Of a stretch of DNA of 64,000 bases, positions 32,414 through 40,301 are shown one piece after another (the stretch's first letter is position 1; each line of letters opens with the position of its first letter). The notes beneath the pieces were generated by a model that was not told the origin of the DNA, ran no database searches, and saw only the letters and a program-made list of their open reading frames with translations. The stretch is from DAORHV01 sp964448405 (lineage in GTDB: Bacteria; Patescibacteriota; Gracilibacteria; Peribacterales; Peribacteraceae): contig CAYUVW010000005.1 in assembly GCA_964448405.1 (NCBI GenBank), positions 1 to 64,000 of the forward strand. Direction: 5' to 3'. A program made the translations under genes and the position numbers.

Positions 32414-33436
32414 TTATCGTGCACTTCGCTTTGCATACACGCTGATCACCGAGACAACGCACAGCAGCACTACCGCGGCGATGCCTTTTTGCGCGGTGTT
32501 CAAAAAGAGCGCCGTTGCGCCGAATGCAGTGCTTACGGCCGCGGTGAGCAGTACGACCTTGCGCGCCGACCAACCGCGCGCAAGCAACAGGTGGTGCAGG
32601 TGATCGCGCCCTCCTTTAAATGGCGATGAGCCGCGCAGCATACGGCTGACAATGACGAACGCGGCGTCGATGAGCGGAATGCCAATGGCCAGAAACGCCG
32701 TCGCGACTTTACCGCCCTGGTACACGCCGAGCACGCCCAGCATGAGTCCGAAGAACATGGAGCCACTGTCACCCATCAGGACTTTGCCAGGTGGAAAATC
32801 GAAGCAGCAACACGCCAGTGCGATTGCGCCTAACGTGAAGGCGATCATGGCGACTTCGGGTTGTCCGTTGCGCAGCAGCGCCAGCAGACCGAGCATGGTG
32901 AAGCCGATGGTCGACAGAATGCTCACTTGGCCGGGAATGCCGTCGAACCAATTGAGCGCGTTGACGGTCAGCAGCAGCCAGCCGACGGTGAAGATGCCGC
33001 TGAACAAGGGCAGCGGACCGAATGCTCCCCCCGGCAGATCCACCGTATCCAATTTCACGATGCCGCCGAACGGATTGGTCACGGTATAGATGCGAGTTCC
33101 GGCGGCAAAAATGAGCGCGCAGACGGCAAGCTGTACCAGCAGTCGGAATCGAAAGGGGAGGGGGGTGCGGTCATCGACGAAGTTCACGAGGGCCAACGTC
33201 ACAATGCCAATCAGTACGCCCAGCTCCACGCTGCCGAGTGGCACGGCGAGCGCAAACAGCACCACAAACGTGAAACTGGCGATGATGCCGGTGGGGTAGG
33301 GGAGTCGTGCGCGCTTGTGGCCGTAGCGCTCGGGGAAATCCAACAGGCCGAGTTTCGGGAACACTTTCAACGCCGCCAGGTGCCCCAGGAATGTAAGGAG
33401 AAGCGCGGCTGCCGGCAGCACGAAGAGGGGAGTCAT
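32414..33436 (-). CDS. WecA-like polyprenyl-phosphate sugar-1-phosphate transferase (GT4)
   Basis: A 340-aa membrane enzyme of the MraY/WecA superfamily. It has about ten helices, with cytoplasmic motifs FVDDRTPLPFRFRLLVQ (catalytic Asp pair), NALNWFDGIPG, GDSGSMFFG and the terminal GGRDHLHHLLLARG. The HLHHLLL motif is the WecA/TagO type, not the MraY HHHFE type. It therefore probably starts a surface glycan, while 50398-51741 is MraY. TATACT ends 8 nt before the ATG at 33436; the frame upstream to 33571 crosses the next gene's promoter and is rejected. Confidence 0.85.
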   Translation of the reverse strand: MTPLFVLPAAALLLTFLGHLAALKVFPKLGLLDFPERYGHKRARLPYPTGIIASFTFVVLFALAVPLGSVELGVLIGIVTLALVNFVDDRTPLPFRFRLLVQLAVCALIFAAGTRIYTVTNPFGGIVKLDTVDLPGGAFGPLPLFSGIFTVGWLLLTVNALNWFDGIPGQVSILSTIGFTMLGLLALLRNGQPEVAMIAFTLGAIALACCCFDFPPGKVLMGDSGSMFFGLMLGVLGVYQGGKVATAFLAIGIPLIDAAFVIVSRMLRGSSPFKGGRDHLHHLLLARGWSARKVVLLTAAVSTAFGATALFLNTAQKGIAAVVLLCVVSVISVYAKRSAR

Positions 33437-33450
33437 CGGTGGATAGTATA

Positions 33451-33485
33451 GAGGGGGACTCCCAGACTCCAAGGACTCCCAGACT
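33451..33485. repeat. GGACTCCCAGACT direct repeat in a divergent promoter region
   Basis: GGGACTCCCAGACT and GGACTCCCAGACT occur in tandem, separated by CCAA, between the two outward-facing starts at 33436 and 33502. It resembles the stop-adjacent nonamer family but here lies at gene starts. Confidence 0.5.
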
Positions 33486-33489
33486 GCGG

Positions 33490-33501
33490 TACACTGCGGC
33501 C
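33490..33501 (+). promoter_or_regulatory. Leaderless -10 box of the 33502 gene
   Basis: TACACT (33490-33495), then GCGGCC, then ATG. Confidence 0.55.
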
Positions 33502-33882
33502 ATGGTGCGTTATGTGATCGGTTCATTGGCTCCGGTTTCGCCCAAAGGCGGTCGTAAACATTGGAACGCAATTCTACGCGAACGGGGAATCGATGGTTTC
33601 TTCGACGGCTATCCGGCGGCTACGCGTGAGGATTTGCAGTTTCGGTTGAGTGAAATGTTCTTGCTCGATCGTCGCGGCTACATCTTGCATGAGTCACTGC
33701 AGACGATGGTCTTGGATTTGCTCGATGTGATCGACGCGTCGGCACAATCTGCCGGAGCCGCGGACACGGTCGTGAACGAAGGTGGCATCTTGCATGGATA
33801 CATGTGCCACAATGACGACGAGAAGCGTTGCGTGCTGTGGTTTCCCGTTTCCATTGTCGATCCGCATGATCGGCAGTCGTGA
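33502..33882 (+). CDS. Hypothetical protein
   Basis: A 126-aa soluble protein without a recognised family; N-terminus VRYVIGSLAPVSPKGGRKHW, C-terminus with two Cys (YMCHNDDEKRCVLWFPV). ATG 33502 is fixed by TACACT 6 nt upstream; the frame opens earlier at 33439 through the repeat. Sits between the WecA-like gene and pgk. Confidence 0.7.
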   Translation: MVRYVIGSLAPVSPKGGRKHWNAILRERGIDGFFDGYPAATREDLQFRLSEMFLLDRRGYILHESLQTMVLDLLDVIDASAQSAGAADTVVNEGGILHGYMCHNDDEKRCVLWFPVSIVDPHDRQS

Positions 33883-33929
33883 AGAGTGTTTGACGGAGTT
33901 GCGCGAATGCAGACCCATGGCGTGGCACG

Positions 33930-33964
33930 TTGCGTGTGAAAACGCTGCTCGGTAGAGTCGTTTC
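33930..33964 (+). promoter_or_regulatory. Leaderless promoter of pgk
   Basis: TTGCGT (33930-33935), a 17-nt spacer, TAGAGT (33953-33958), then only CGTTTC before the ATG at 33965. Confidence 0.75.
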
Positions 33965-35158
33965 ATGCGTACCTACCACACACTCAACGATGCCAGATTG
34001 AAGGGGGAGAAGGTTTTGTTGCGCGCAGGATTCGACCTGCCGATGGAAAACGGCAAGGTTTCCGACCAGACCCGCGTGGAAGCTGTGTTACCGACGATGA
34101 AGCATATCTTGAATGCTGGAGCGGTACTTATCATCATGGCGCACCAAGGTCGCCCCAAAGACGGTCCCGATCCGGAGTTCAGCCAGAAGCCACTTGTTCC
34201 AGTGCTGGAGAAACTTCTGAAGACAACCGTGCATTTCGCTTCCGATTGCATCGGTAAGCCTGCCAAAGATGCCGTCGCCAAGGCCAAACCCGGCGAGGTC
34301 GTCTTGTTGGAGAACTTGCGCTACCACAAAGAGGAGAAAATGAACGACGTCGCATTTGCAAAGGAGCTCGCGTCGCTCGGCGATGTGTATGTGAACGACG
34401 CATTTACCAACTGTCATCGCAACCACGCCAGCATGATCGGCGTACCCAAGCTTTTGCCGTCGTTCATGGGTTTTTCTCTTGAAGAAGAGGTGAAGTATCT
34501 GAGTCCGGTGCTGGATTCGCCCAAGCACCCGCTGGTCCTTCTTATCAGCGGTGCCAAGATGGAAACGAAAGTTCCCGTCATCAAGCGTTTCCTGGATAAG
34601 GGCGATCACATCTTGCTCGGTGGATGCATTGCCAACACGTTCATTGCCGCCCGCGGTTTCGATGTCGGCGAATCGAAGTACGACGAAGCGGGGCTGGAAT
34701 CGGCACAGGAATTCATGCTCGAAAGTCAGAAGGACAATAAGGCCACAATCCACGTGCCTCGTGACGTGGTGGTGGCAGACGAAACGGACGCAAAAGAAGT
34801 TGCGGATTTGCCAGTGGAAGATGTGTTGGGTGACATGAAGATTTTCGACTTGGGTGGCGTGACGGTGAAGCGCTATTGCGAGTGTATTGCCACGGCCAAA
34901 ATGATCGTCTGGAACGGACCACTCGGTATGTATGAGAACGAGAAGTTTGCGGGTGCCAGCAAGTCCATTGCCAATGCCATTGTCACGGCCACGAGCAAGG
35001 GTGCGGTGAGCATTCTTGGAGGAGGGGACACCGTCGATTTCCTAACGCGTCATGGCTTCAAAACCTCTCAGTTCACCTTTGTTAGCATGGGTGGAGGCGC
35101 AATGCTGGAGTTCATCTCCGGAAAGGGGTTTGCGGCACTGAAAGCGTTGGAGAAATAA
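33965..35158 (+). CDS. pgk: Phosphoglycerate kinase
   Basis: Interconverts 1,3-bisphosphoglycerate + ADP and 3-phosphoglycerate + ATP. The 397-aa length is normal. N-terminal motif LLRAGFDLPMENGKV replaces the usual RVDFNVP; the substrate-binding region has HQGRPKDGPDPEFS. Further motifs are LLENLRYHKEE, ISGAKMETKVPVI, WNGPLGMYE and GGGDTVDFL (nucleotide loop, Thr instead of Ser). Probably co-transcribed with the baseplate-J-like gene 46 nt downstream. Confidence 0.95.
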   Translation: MRTYHTLNDARLKGEKVLLRAGFDLPMENGKVSDQTRVEAVLPTMKHILNAGAVLIIMAHQGRPKDGPDPEFSQKPLVPVLEKLLKTTVHFASDCIGKPAKDAVAKAKPGEVVLLENLRYHKEEKMNDVAFAKELASLGDVYVNDAFTNCHRNHASMIGVPKLLPSFMGFSLEEEVKYLSPVLDSPKHPLVLLISGAKMETKVPVIKRFLDKGDHILLGGCIANTFIAARGFDVGESKYDEAGLESAQEFMLESQKDNKATIHVPRDVVVADETDAKEVADLPVEDVLGDMKIFDLGGVTVKRYCECIATAKMIVWNGPLGMYENEKFAGASKSIANAIVTATSKGAVSILGGGDTVDFLTRHGFKTSQFTFVSMGGGAMLEFISGKGFAALKALEK

Positions 35159-35204
35159 TTGAAAGGGGAGTGGTACACTACTTCAGTTCCCGTCGTGATT
35201 GCTC

Positions 35205-36815
35205 ATGGTTGCAGAGACCGATATCACCGTGCTCGTCGTCCAAGACGCACAGGACGCAAAAACAGCCGCATCGACCATTCGGCGCAGCCAAGGACCGCTG
35301 TTGTTGGTGTTATCGCCGGGGGGACTCGCAGACATTACGAATGACTCAGAGCAATTGAAGTCCTGGTTTAAAGACCTGAAATCCCTGAACCGCGATCGTA
35401 CGCTCATCGTCGCCACCAAGAATAAGATTACACAACAAATCGCTGAAACGCAGGGCTGGCAGGTGATTCGCAACCTCAAGCGTCTTAAGCTGTCACTCAA
35501 CAAACATCCGGCGAAAGCCCAAGCGGTGCGTGTGTTCAGCCCAGGTGCTTGGCGCCAGGACATCCGCACCAAGCTGCAATTCGTCGGTTTGCTGTCGTTG
35601 CCAAAGTTTCGCATCTGGTTGCTGCTTGGCATCAGTTTCGGCGTCTTTGTGTTCATTTTCGTCAAATTACTGCCATCGGCAGAAGTGCGCATTTGGCCGA
35701 ATCAGGAATCGGAGAACTACACCATGAACGTGTTCCTGGTGGCATCCGGCGCGGCGTTGCCGGTGCCGACGGAACGCGTACACACGCTGCAGCTTTTGCC
35801 GCAGACGGTTGCCATAGAACGAACGATCACCTTCGATCAAATCAGTAAAAACTTCACCGGTACCAATGCCGAAGTGGCAATCACGGTCTATAACGACTCC
35901 GACGAAACCTATTCGTTGCGGCAAGGTACGCGTCTCGCCAACCAAGCCGGTATGCGATTCCGCCTGAAAGAAGATTTGGTCTTGGCGGCACATAGTAAGG
36001 AAGAAGTGCAGACGGTTGCTGATCCGCTGGACCAGTACGGCGAGGTCGTCGGCGAACGCGGCAACGTGCCGGCCGGACTGAAATGGGAGCTTCCGGGTCT
36101 TCCCGAAGCCGAGCGCAAGTTCGTGTACGGCCGCAACGAGAAATCCGGCAGCAAAGGCACCACGTCGTACCAAAGCATTGTGAAGAAGGAAGATATCGAA
36201 GCCGCACGCAAAAAACTGGAACAAGAGCTGTTGGCAGTTGCCAAGCAATTGGCCAATGAGGAGCGCACCGGCCGCAACACCTTGGACGGTGCATCGTTCG
36301 TGCAGCTGAATTACGAAGAACTGACGCGCATTACCTATAAGGACTTCGATTTGTCCGAGTCGTTCATCGGCCAGAACATCCAGAGCATCCCGGTGAGCGG
36401 CAAAATCGAATATACGGTGTTGCTGTATGACGACGGCAAGCTATTGGACCTTCTGAAGAACGAAGTGGGCGGGCGAGTGGGTACCGACCGCATGATCATT
36501 GAAAGTTCGCTGAATAAGGACAACATGAACATTCACGTCATTGCACCGTGGGATGACAACTTGTTGTGGGTAAAATTAACTGCCGATTTGACATACACCC
36601 AAAGGTATTTGTTAAACCCCATTACACCCAACGGTGCCAAGTTCGGGAAGTACATCCGAGACAACGTAGCGGGGAAAACGAGGGTCGATGCCCTACGCAT
36701 CATTAAGAACCTTCCTGAGGTTGCCAGGGCAGAGATATCCATCTGGCCGCCGTGGACGGACTTCCTGCCGGCCATTGGATCCAACATCGTGGTGTCCGAA
36801 CAGGCAGACGAATAG
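35205..36815 (+). CDS. Single-pass membrane protein with baseplate-J-like external domain
   Basis: A 536-aa protein. A cytoplasmic N-terminal domain (about 1-120) is followed by one membrane helix near residues 128-148 (FRIWLLLGISFGVFVFIFVKLL). The external part resembles the baseplate-J-like proteins common in CPR genomes: VYNDSDETYSLRQGTRL, VADPLDQYGEVVGERGNVPAG and a late helix/strand domain ending in VARAEISIWPPW. Function in these bacteria is unknown; an envelope or secretion role is inferred. The ATG at 35205 is preferred to a TTG at 35199. Confidence 0.65.
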   Translation: MVAETDITVLVVQDAQDAKTAASTIRRSQGPLLLVLSPGGLADITNDSEQLKSWFKDLKSLNRDRTLIVATKNKITQQIAETQGWQVIRNLKRLKLSLNKHPAKAQAVRVFSPGAWRQDIRTKLQFVGLLSLPKFRIWLLLGISFGVFVFIFVKLLPSAEVRIWPNQESENYTMNVFLVASGAALPVPTERVHTLQLLPQTVAIERTITFDQISKNFTGTNAEVAITVYNDSDETYSLRQGTRLANQAGMRFRLKEDLVLAAHSKEEVQTVADPLDQYGEVVGERGNVPAGLKWELPGLPEAERKFVYGRNEKSGSKGTTSYQSIVKKEDIEAARKKLEQELLAVAKQLANEERTGRNTLDGASFVQLNYEELTRITYKDFDLSESFIGQNIQSIPVSGKIEYTVLLYDDGKLLDLLKNEVGGRVGTDRMIIESSLNKDNMNIHVIAPWDDNLLWVKLTADLTYTQRYLLNPITPNGAKFGKYIRDNVAGKTRVDALRIIKNLPEVARAEISIWPPWTDFLPAIGSNIVVSEQADE

Positions 36816-37100
36816 CCGGGACTGCATTTGAATGATGTACAAGATACATTGTGCATTATTAACCAAAGACTTGCTTTTCCTCCCCTCTCATCAGTTTTTG
36901 CGCAATGGTTTGCGCGAAAGTACGTTTTTTCTTTGCAAATCCGTCCCCTGTGGAAATACACATACAGTGTGGAAAATGTGCATTCGCCAGTTCGCAGAAT
37001 TTTATGTCCAATACTACAAAAATTGTACTTTTCCGCATCCCCTAGCCATTCTTATTCCTAAAAACAGCCTGAAATGTCAGGGAAATTCTACATTCAAGTA
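36816..37100. other. AT-rich intergenic stretch, no gene seen
   Basis: About 285 bp after the baseplate-J-like gene, visibly richer in A/T than the surroundings. It contains two TGTGGAAA strings (36951 and 36967) that weakly resemble DnaA boxes, but no consistent array. Short open frames here lack promoter or start support. Confidence 0.4.
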
Positions 37101-37103
37101 AGG

Positions 37104-37228
37104 GTTTCTTGGCTTTTGGAAGCCAAGTGCGGGGGAGTGTCGCCGAAAATCGATGGGGGAGAAATGGCTTATTCCCCTATCCCCCGCACTCTAACCCTAT
37201 TCAGGGGGGCGAGTGGGGTGGAAGGTGG
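37104..37228. repeat. Nested hairpins upstream of the histidine phosphatase
   Basis: A perfect 8-bp hairpin CTTGGCTT/AAGCCAAG (37108-37127) is followed by an 11-bp pairing AGTGCGGGGGA (37126-37136) with TCCCCCGCACT (37180-37190). The loop of the latter can form GGGGGAGAA/TTATTCCCC. CCTATTCAGGGGGG follows. This may be a structured RNA or a repeat related to the CCCTTCTC hairpins at 41513. Confidence 0.5.
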
Positions 37229-37243
37229 TATGCTTTTCTGTAC

Positions 37244-37921
37244 ATGAGCATTCACATTCTTCGTCACGGCAAGACTGTCGCAAACGAACACAACGAAAGT
37301 GCGGAGGCTGGCAATAGGTTTTTCGGCGGACAATCCGAAACGCCCATGACTTTGGAGGGCGTCCGTCAGATAAAGCAGCTTGGTCTTCGGTATATGCAGC
37401 AACGCATTTCGTTCGCGCGAGTGTTTTCGTCACCAGCCGGCCGTGCGACCACCGGTGCGGAGACGTTGTTAAATGAAATGGGGCTTGCCGTTCCCATTGA
37501 GCCTATCGAAGCGCTTGCCGAGCGTGCTTCTGGGGTTATTGCCGGAAAAACGCGTGATCAGCTGTTAGCCGAACAGCCGGAATTCGAAGTACATCTCCGG
37601 CGTGATCCTCAACTTCGGCATTTGCGGGAAAGTTTTGAGCCATCGGGTATCCCCGGTTTCGAGGATTACGGTGCGGTGGTGCAGCGGCTTCGCACAGGCG
37701 CTATCCCGCTGCTGCGTTCCGCAGACGGCGCCACGGAAGAGCAGTCCTATGAACTCATCGCACTGGAGGACGACGTCGGAGAGTACGATAGGGTCCTGGC
37801 GGTGACACATAAGCACACCACGCGCTGTTTGTTATATGCCTTGTTGGATCTTACAAAAGAGCAGGCAATCCGCCTGGAAGTTCCCAATGCGCAGCCGTTT
37901 GTGCTGCGGAAGCGCGCGTAA
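37244..37921 (+). CDS. Histidine phosphatase (phosphoglycerate-mutase-like) family protein
   Basis: A 225-aa protein. The N-terminal ILRHGKTVANE carries the catalytic RHG; Arg in SSPAGRATTGAETL and the second His in VTHKHTTRCLLYAL complete the site. A Glu acid/base may be in PIEPIEALAERASG. The substrate (3-phosphoglycerate or another phosphoester) cannot be told. TATGCT ends 9 nt before the ATG at 37244; the upstream frame runs through the hairpin region and is rejected. Confidence 0.85.
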   Translation: MSIHILRHGKTVANEHNESAEAGNRFFGGQSETPMTLEGVRQIKQLGLRYMQQRISFARVFSSPAGRATTGAETLLNEMGLAVPIEPIEALAERASGVIAGKTRDQLLAEQPEFEVHLRRDPQLRHLRESFEPSGIPGFEDYGAVVQRLRTGAIPLLRSADGATEEQSYELIALEDDVGEYDRVLAVTHKHTTRCLLYALLDLTKEQAIRLEVPNAQPFVLRKRA

Positions 37922-37964
37922 TACGCACAGAAGCAGGGCTGTTGGTATATTGCTGTTTTCCCGT

Positions 37965-38063
37965 CTACAGGAAGTAGATGCGCGCAATCAGCGCTGCGCT
38001 GGACGTAATGATCCCAGAGAGCATGAACGCTTTGCCGATGCCGATGATCTGGGAGTAGTTCAT
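37965..38063 (-). CDS. 32-aa hydrophobic microprotein (tentative)
   Basis: An ATG at 38063 opens 32 codons, NYSQIIGIGKAFMLSGIITS..., with a single hydrophobic helix ending in RIYFL. It lies just downstream of 38083-38379 on the same strand. No clear promoter of its own, so this is only a plausible small membrane protein. Confidence 0.35.
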   Translation of the reverse strand: MNYSQIIGIGKAFMLSGIITSSAALIARIYFL

Positions 38064-38082
38064 GGGAGTAAAAACTGAGGGT

Positions 38083-38379
38083 TTAGGCGGTGTGAGCGAA
38101 GTCGGCGGGAACGAAATTCTGGTCAGGGTAAGGACTAGTAGAACGAAGAGGCAGACGTTTTGTTACACGGGTCACGCCGCAACCCATGCTCTGCAGAGTG
38201 CACTGGAGGCGGCGGATGCCCGGGGTAGATGACGCAAGAACCACGTGAACATTACGAGGCTCCGGAAAAACCGTCATCCAGGCCACAACCGAATCGGCCG
38301 ACATGCCTGCGATGCCGCGGCAGTCGATAACCAACTTTTGGGTGATGGTTGCCTTGGGTGTGGTGCTGGTGACCGTCAT
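38083..38379 (-). CDS. Small hypothetical protein
   Basis: A 98-aa protein. The stretch ITQKLVIDCRGIAGMSADSVVAWMTVF...NVHVVLASSTPGIRRLQ has the strand-helix alternation of STAS-type proteins, but this is only a fold-level impression. ATG 38379 is fixed by TACACT ending 6 nt upstream; the longer frame to 38493 is not supported. Confidence 0.6.
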   Translation of the reverse strand: MTVTSTTPKATITQKLVIDCRGIAGMSADSVVAWMTVFPEPRNVHVVLASSTPGIRRLQCTLQSMGCGVTRVTKRLPLRSTSPYPDQNFVPADFAHTA

Positions 38380-38463
38380 GACACGAGTGTACGGTCGTAC
38401 ACCCATGATTGCAACCGAACGGAATGGACAAATTCGGATGGCTGTCTCGTGAAATATGTTTTC

Positions 38464-38490
38464 AAAAAAAGAGCGGGCCGTAACCCGCTC
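38464..38490 (-). terminator. Intrinsic terminator of the SPFH gene
   Basis: On the minus strand a GAGCGGG/CCCGCTC stem with a 6-nt loop is followed by seven T, 25 nt after the SPFH stop. Confidence 0.9.
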
Positions 38491-38514
38491 CATTCTTCGG
38501 TCTTGGATTTCTTG

Positions 38515-39491
38515 TTACTTCACCAGGCCCGGTAAATTGATCAGCGCCTCGCCGCCCATCATGTACACCGGAAGCTTGCCGTCCCACTTGTTGATTGCCT
38601 GCAGCTTCACGTAATCAGCGCCGCCCTGCGCGTTCACAGCCGACGCTTGGATCTTAATCGCCTCAGCCTGTGCTTTGGCGGTCTCGATCTGCTGCTGCGC
38701 TTCGTACTTCACCTGCTCGAGTTTGTTCTTGGCGGCCAGAGCGTCCTGCTCCGCGGTGACTTTGGCCTCGATGGACGCGTTGAACGACTGCGAGAATGCG
38801 AAGTTCACGATGGAAACCTCTTCCACGATGATGTACTCGCGATTCAGGCGATCAGTGAGCGCGTTCTTCATGGCGTCTTTCACGGCTACGCGCTTGGTGA
38901 TCAGCTCTTCAGCAGTATATTGCGCAGTTGCTGCCTTAATCGCTTCCTGGATTGCCGGGTCCACGACGCGATAGCCGTACTGGTCGCCGATGTTCTTGTG
39001 CAAGTCGCCCACGCGGTCCGGTTCAATGTGGTAGTTCACGGCGATTTTGGCGGTGACCTCCTGCAGGTCCTTGCTGGCGGCGCTGGCATTTACTTCATCT
39101 TTTTGCGTCTGGACGTTGTAACGAACGATGTTCTGCACCAGCGGAAGCTTAAGATGCAGCCCCGGCGACATGACGGTACCGTTGAAAGCGCCGAAGTTTA
39201 AGACCACTCCCCGCTCCCCCGCTCCGATTGCCACGAACGGCCACAAGCCGAAGAAATAGATGACAAGAAGGGCGACAAACGCAGCAACGNNNNNNNNNNN
39301 NNNNNNNNNNNNNNNNNNNNNNNNNNNNNNNNNNNNNNNNNNNNNNNNNNNNNNNNNNNNNNNNNNNNNNNNNNNNNNNNNNNNNNNNNGAACGGCCACA
39401 AGCCGAAGAAATAGATGACAAGAAGGGCGACAAACGCAGCAACGGCGTAGCGTTTGCCGGGAAATCCAGTATCCAGTTCGGGGAGCTTCAT
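38515..39491 (-). CDS. SPFH/prohibitin-family membrane protein (interrupted by an assembly gap)
   Basis: After removing the artefact the product is about 273 aa. It has an N-terminal start KLPELDTGFPGKRY, one membrane helix (AAFVALLVIYFFGLWPF), then the SPFH domain with GERGVVLNFG, VMSPGLHLKLPLVQ and the prohibitin-like VEEVSIVNFAFSQSFN. A coiled-coil follows (AAKNKLEQVKYEAQQQIETAKAQ shortened here), ending in MGGEALINLPGLVK. Such proteins form membrane microdomains or protease regulators. The 100 N at 39290-39389 plus one copy of a flanking 55-bp repeat total 155 bp; deleting them leaves 822 nt, exactly 274 codons including the stop. Confidence 0.85.
39290..39389. other. Scaffold gap of exactly 100 N
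   Basis: The 55 bp before it (39235-39289) and after it (39390-39444) are identical, so the two contigs overlap and the gap is probably of negative length. Confidence 0.95.
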
Positions 39492-39578
39492 TGGTCAGAG
39501 GGTGAAGAAGTAGAAGTACGGTACAGTAGGTCTTGATTGCGAGAAAGCAGTGTTTAGACAATCTAGTTAATGCAAAGA

Positions 39579-40301
39579 TTATTCTTTGCATTTTTTATGA
39601 TAGTTCCAAGCTTCGACAATCCATGATTTTTTTCTCCAGAGCCAAGTTGAAACTCTATCGCTTGAAAAGCGGTCGGCATTTGACGGGTTTATCTGTGAGA
39701 AGAGGTACAAGAATGACCACCAAATAACATAAACGCTGAAGACTACTACGATTAATACAGCCCAAGGTCCGTATTTTGTTTTTTTAATGATTGTGAGTCT
39801 GGCATGAGTTGTGAATTCGCCAGTTTTTGAATTATTTAGAAGATTTAAAATTTTCTTGTCATCACGAACGATTCTGCCAGTTGCGTTATAGTTTTTGAAT
39901 TCCTCAAGTACTCCACAGAAAGGAGGTGTACCGTTTGGTTTCAATACATCTGTAAATTCATCCGATGTATGACTGTTCTTAAGGGTTGCAGTAATTTGTG
40001 GATAACCCAAATCGCCATTATCGGATTCGAAAATTGCACACATAACATACTGCAATGCGGGCCGTGGAATCGTGATTAGACTTACAAAAGGTGGATCGTA
40101 TTCCACAAACATTTTTTTCGTGAGCGTCCCAGTGTTCGTTGCAACCTCACGAATCTCTTGATTGTGCAGTGAAAATGTTTGAGTGAAGTCTGTGTATCCT
40201 AAAATTGTTTGGGGGAGATATGCTAAGCAAAATGCCAAAAAAGAAAGCACGGCAGGAATGGCAGCGAGGAATATCCAATGAAATTCGGATTTCTTAAGCA
40301 T
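39579..40301 (-). CDS. AT-rich two-helix membrane protein, accessory
   Basis: A 240-aa protein with an N-terminal helix (about 11-35), an external domain of about 135 residues and a second helix near 178-202, with a basic C-terminal tail (WRKKSWIV). No family recognised. Base composition is much more AT-rich than tyrS, whose end it overlaps by 8 nt. Probably horizontally acquired. Confidence 0.75.
   Translation of the reverse strand: MLKKSEFHWIFLAAIPAVLSFLAFCLAYLPQTILGYTDFTQTFSLHNQEIREVATNTGTLTKKMFVEYDPPFVSLITIPRPALQYVMCAIFESDNGDLGYPQITATLKNSHTSDEFTDVLKPNGTPPFCGVLEEFKNYNATGRIVRDDKKILNLLNNSKTGEFTTHARLTIIKKTKYGPWAVLIVVVFSVYVIWWSFLYLFSQINPSNADRFSSDRVSTWLWRKKSWIVEAWNYHKKCKE

Noticed and set aside
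36930..36980. Possible origin of replication in the AT-rich gap after the baseplate-J-like gene
   Set aside because: Only two weak TGTGGAAA strings, no phasing and no dnaA/dnaN nearby; the 53316 array is a much better candidate.
38515..39491. Real frameshift or intron in the SPFH gene
   Set aside because: The interruption is explained by an artificial 100-N gap with duplicated contig ends.
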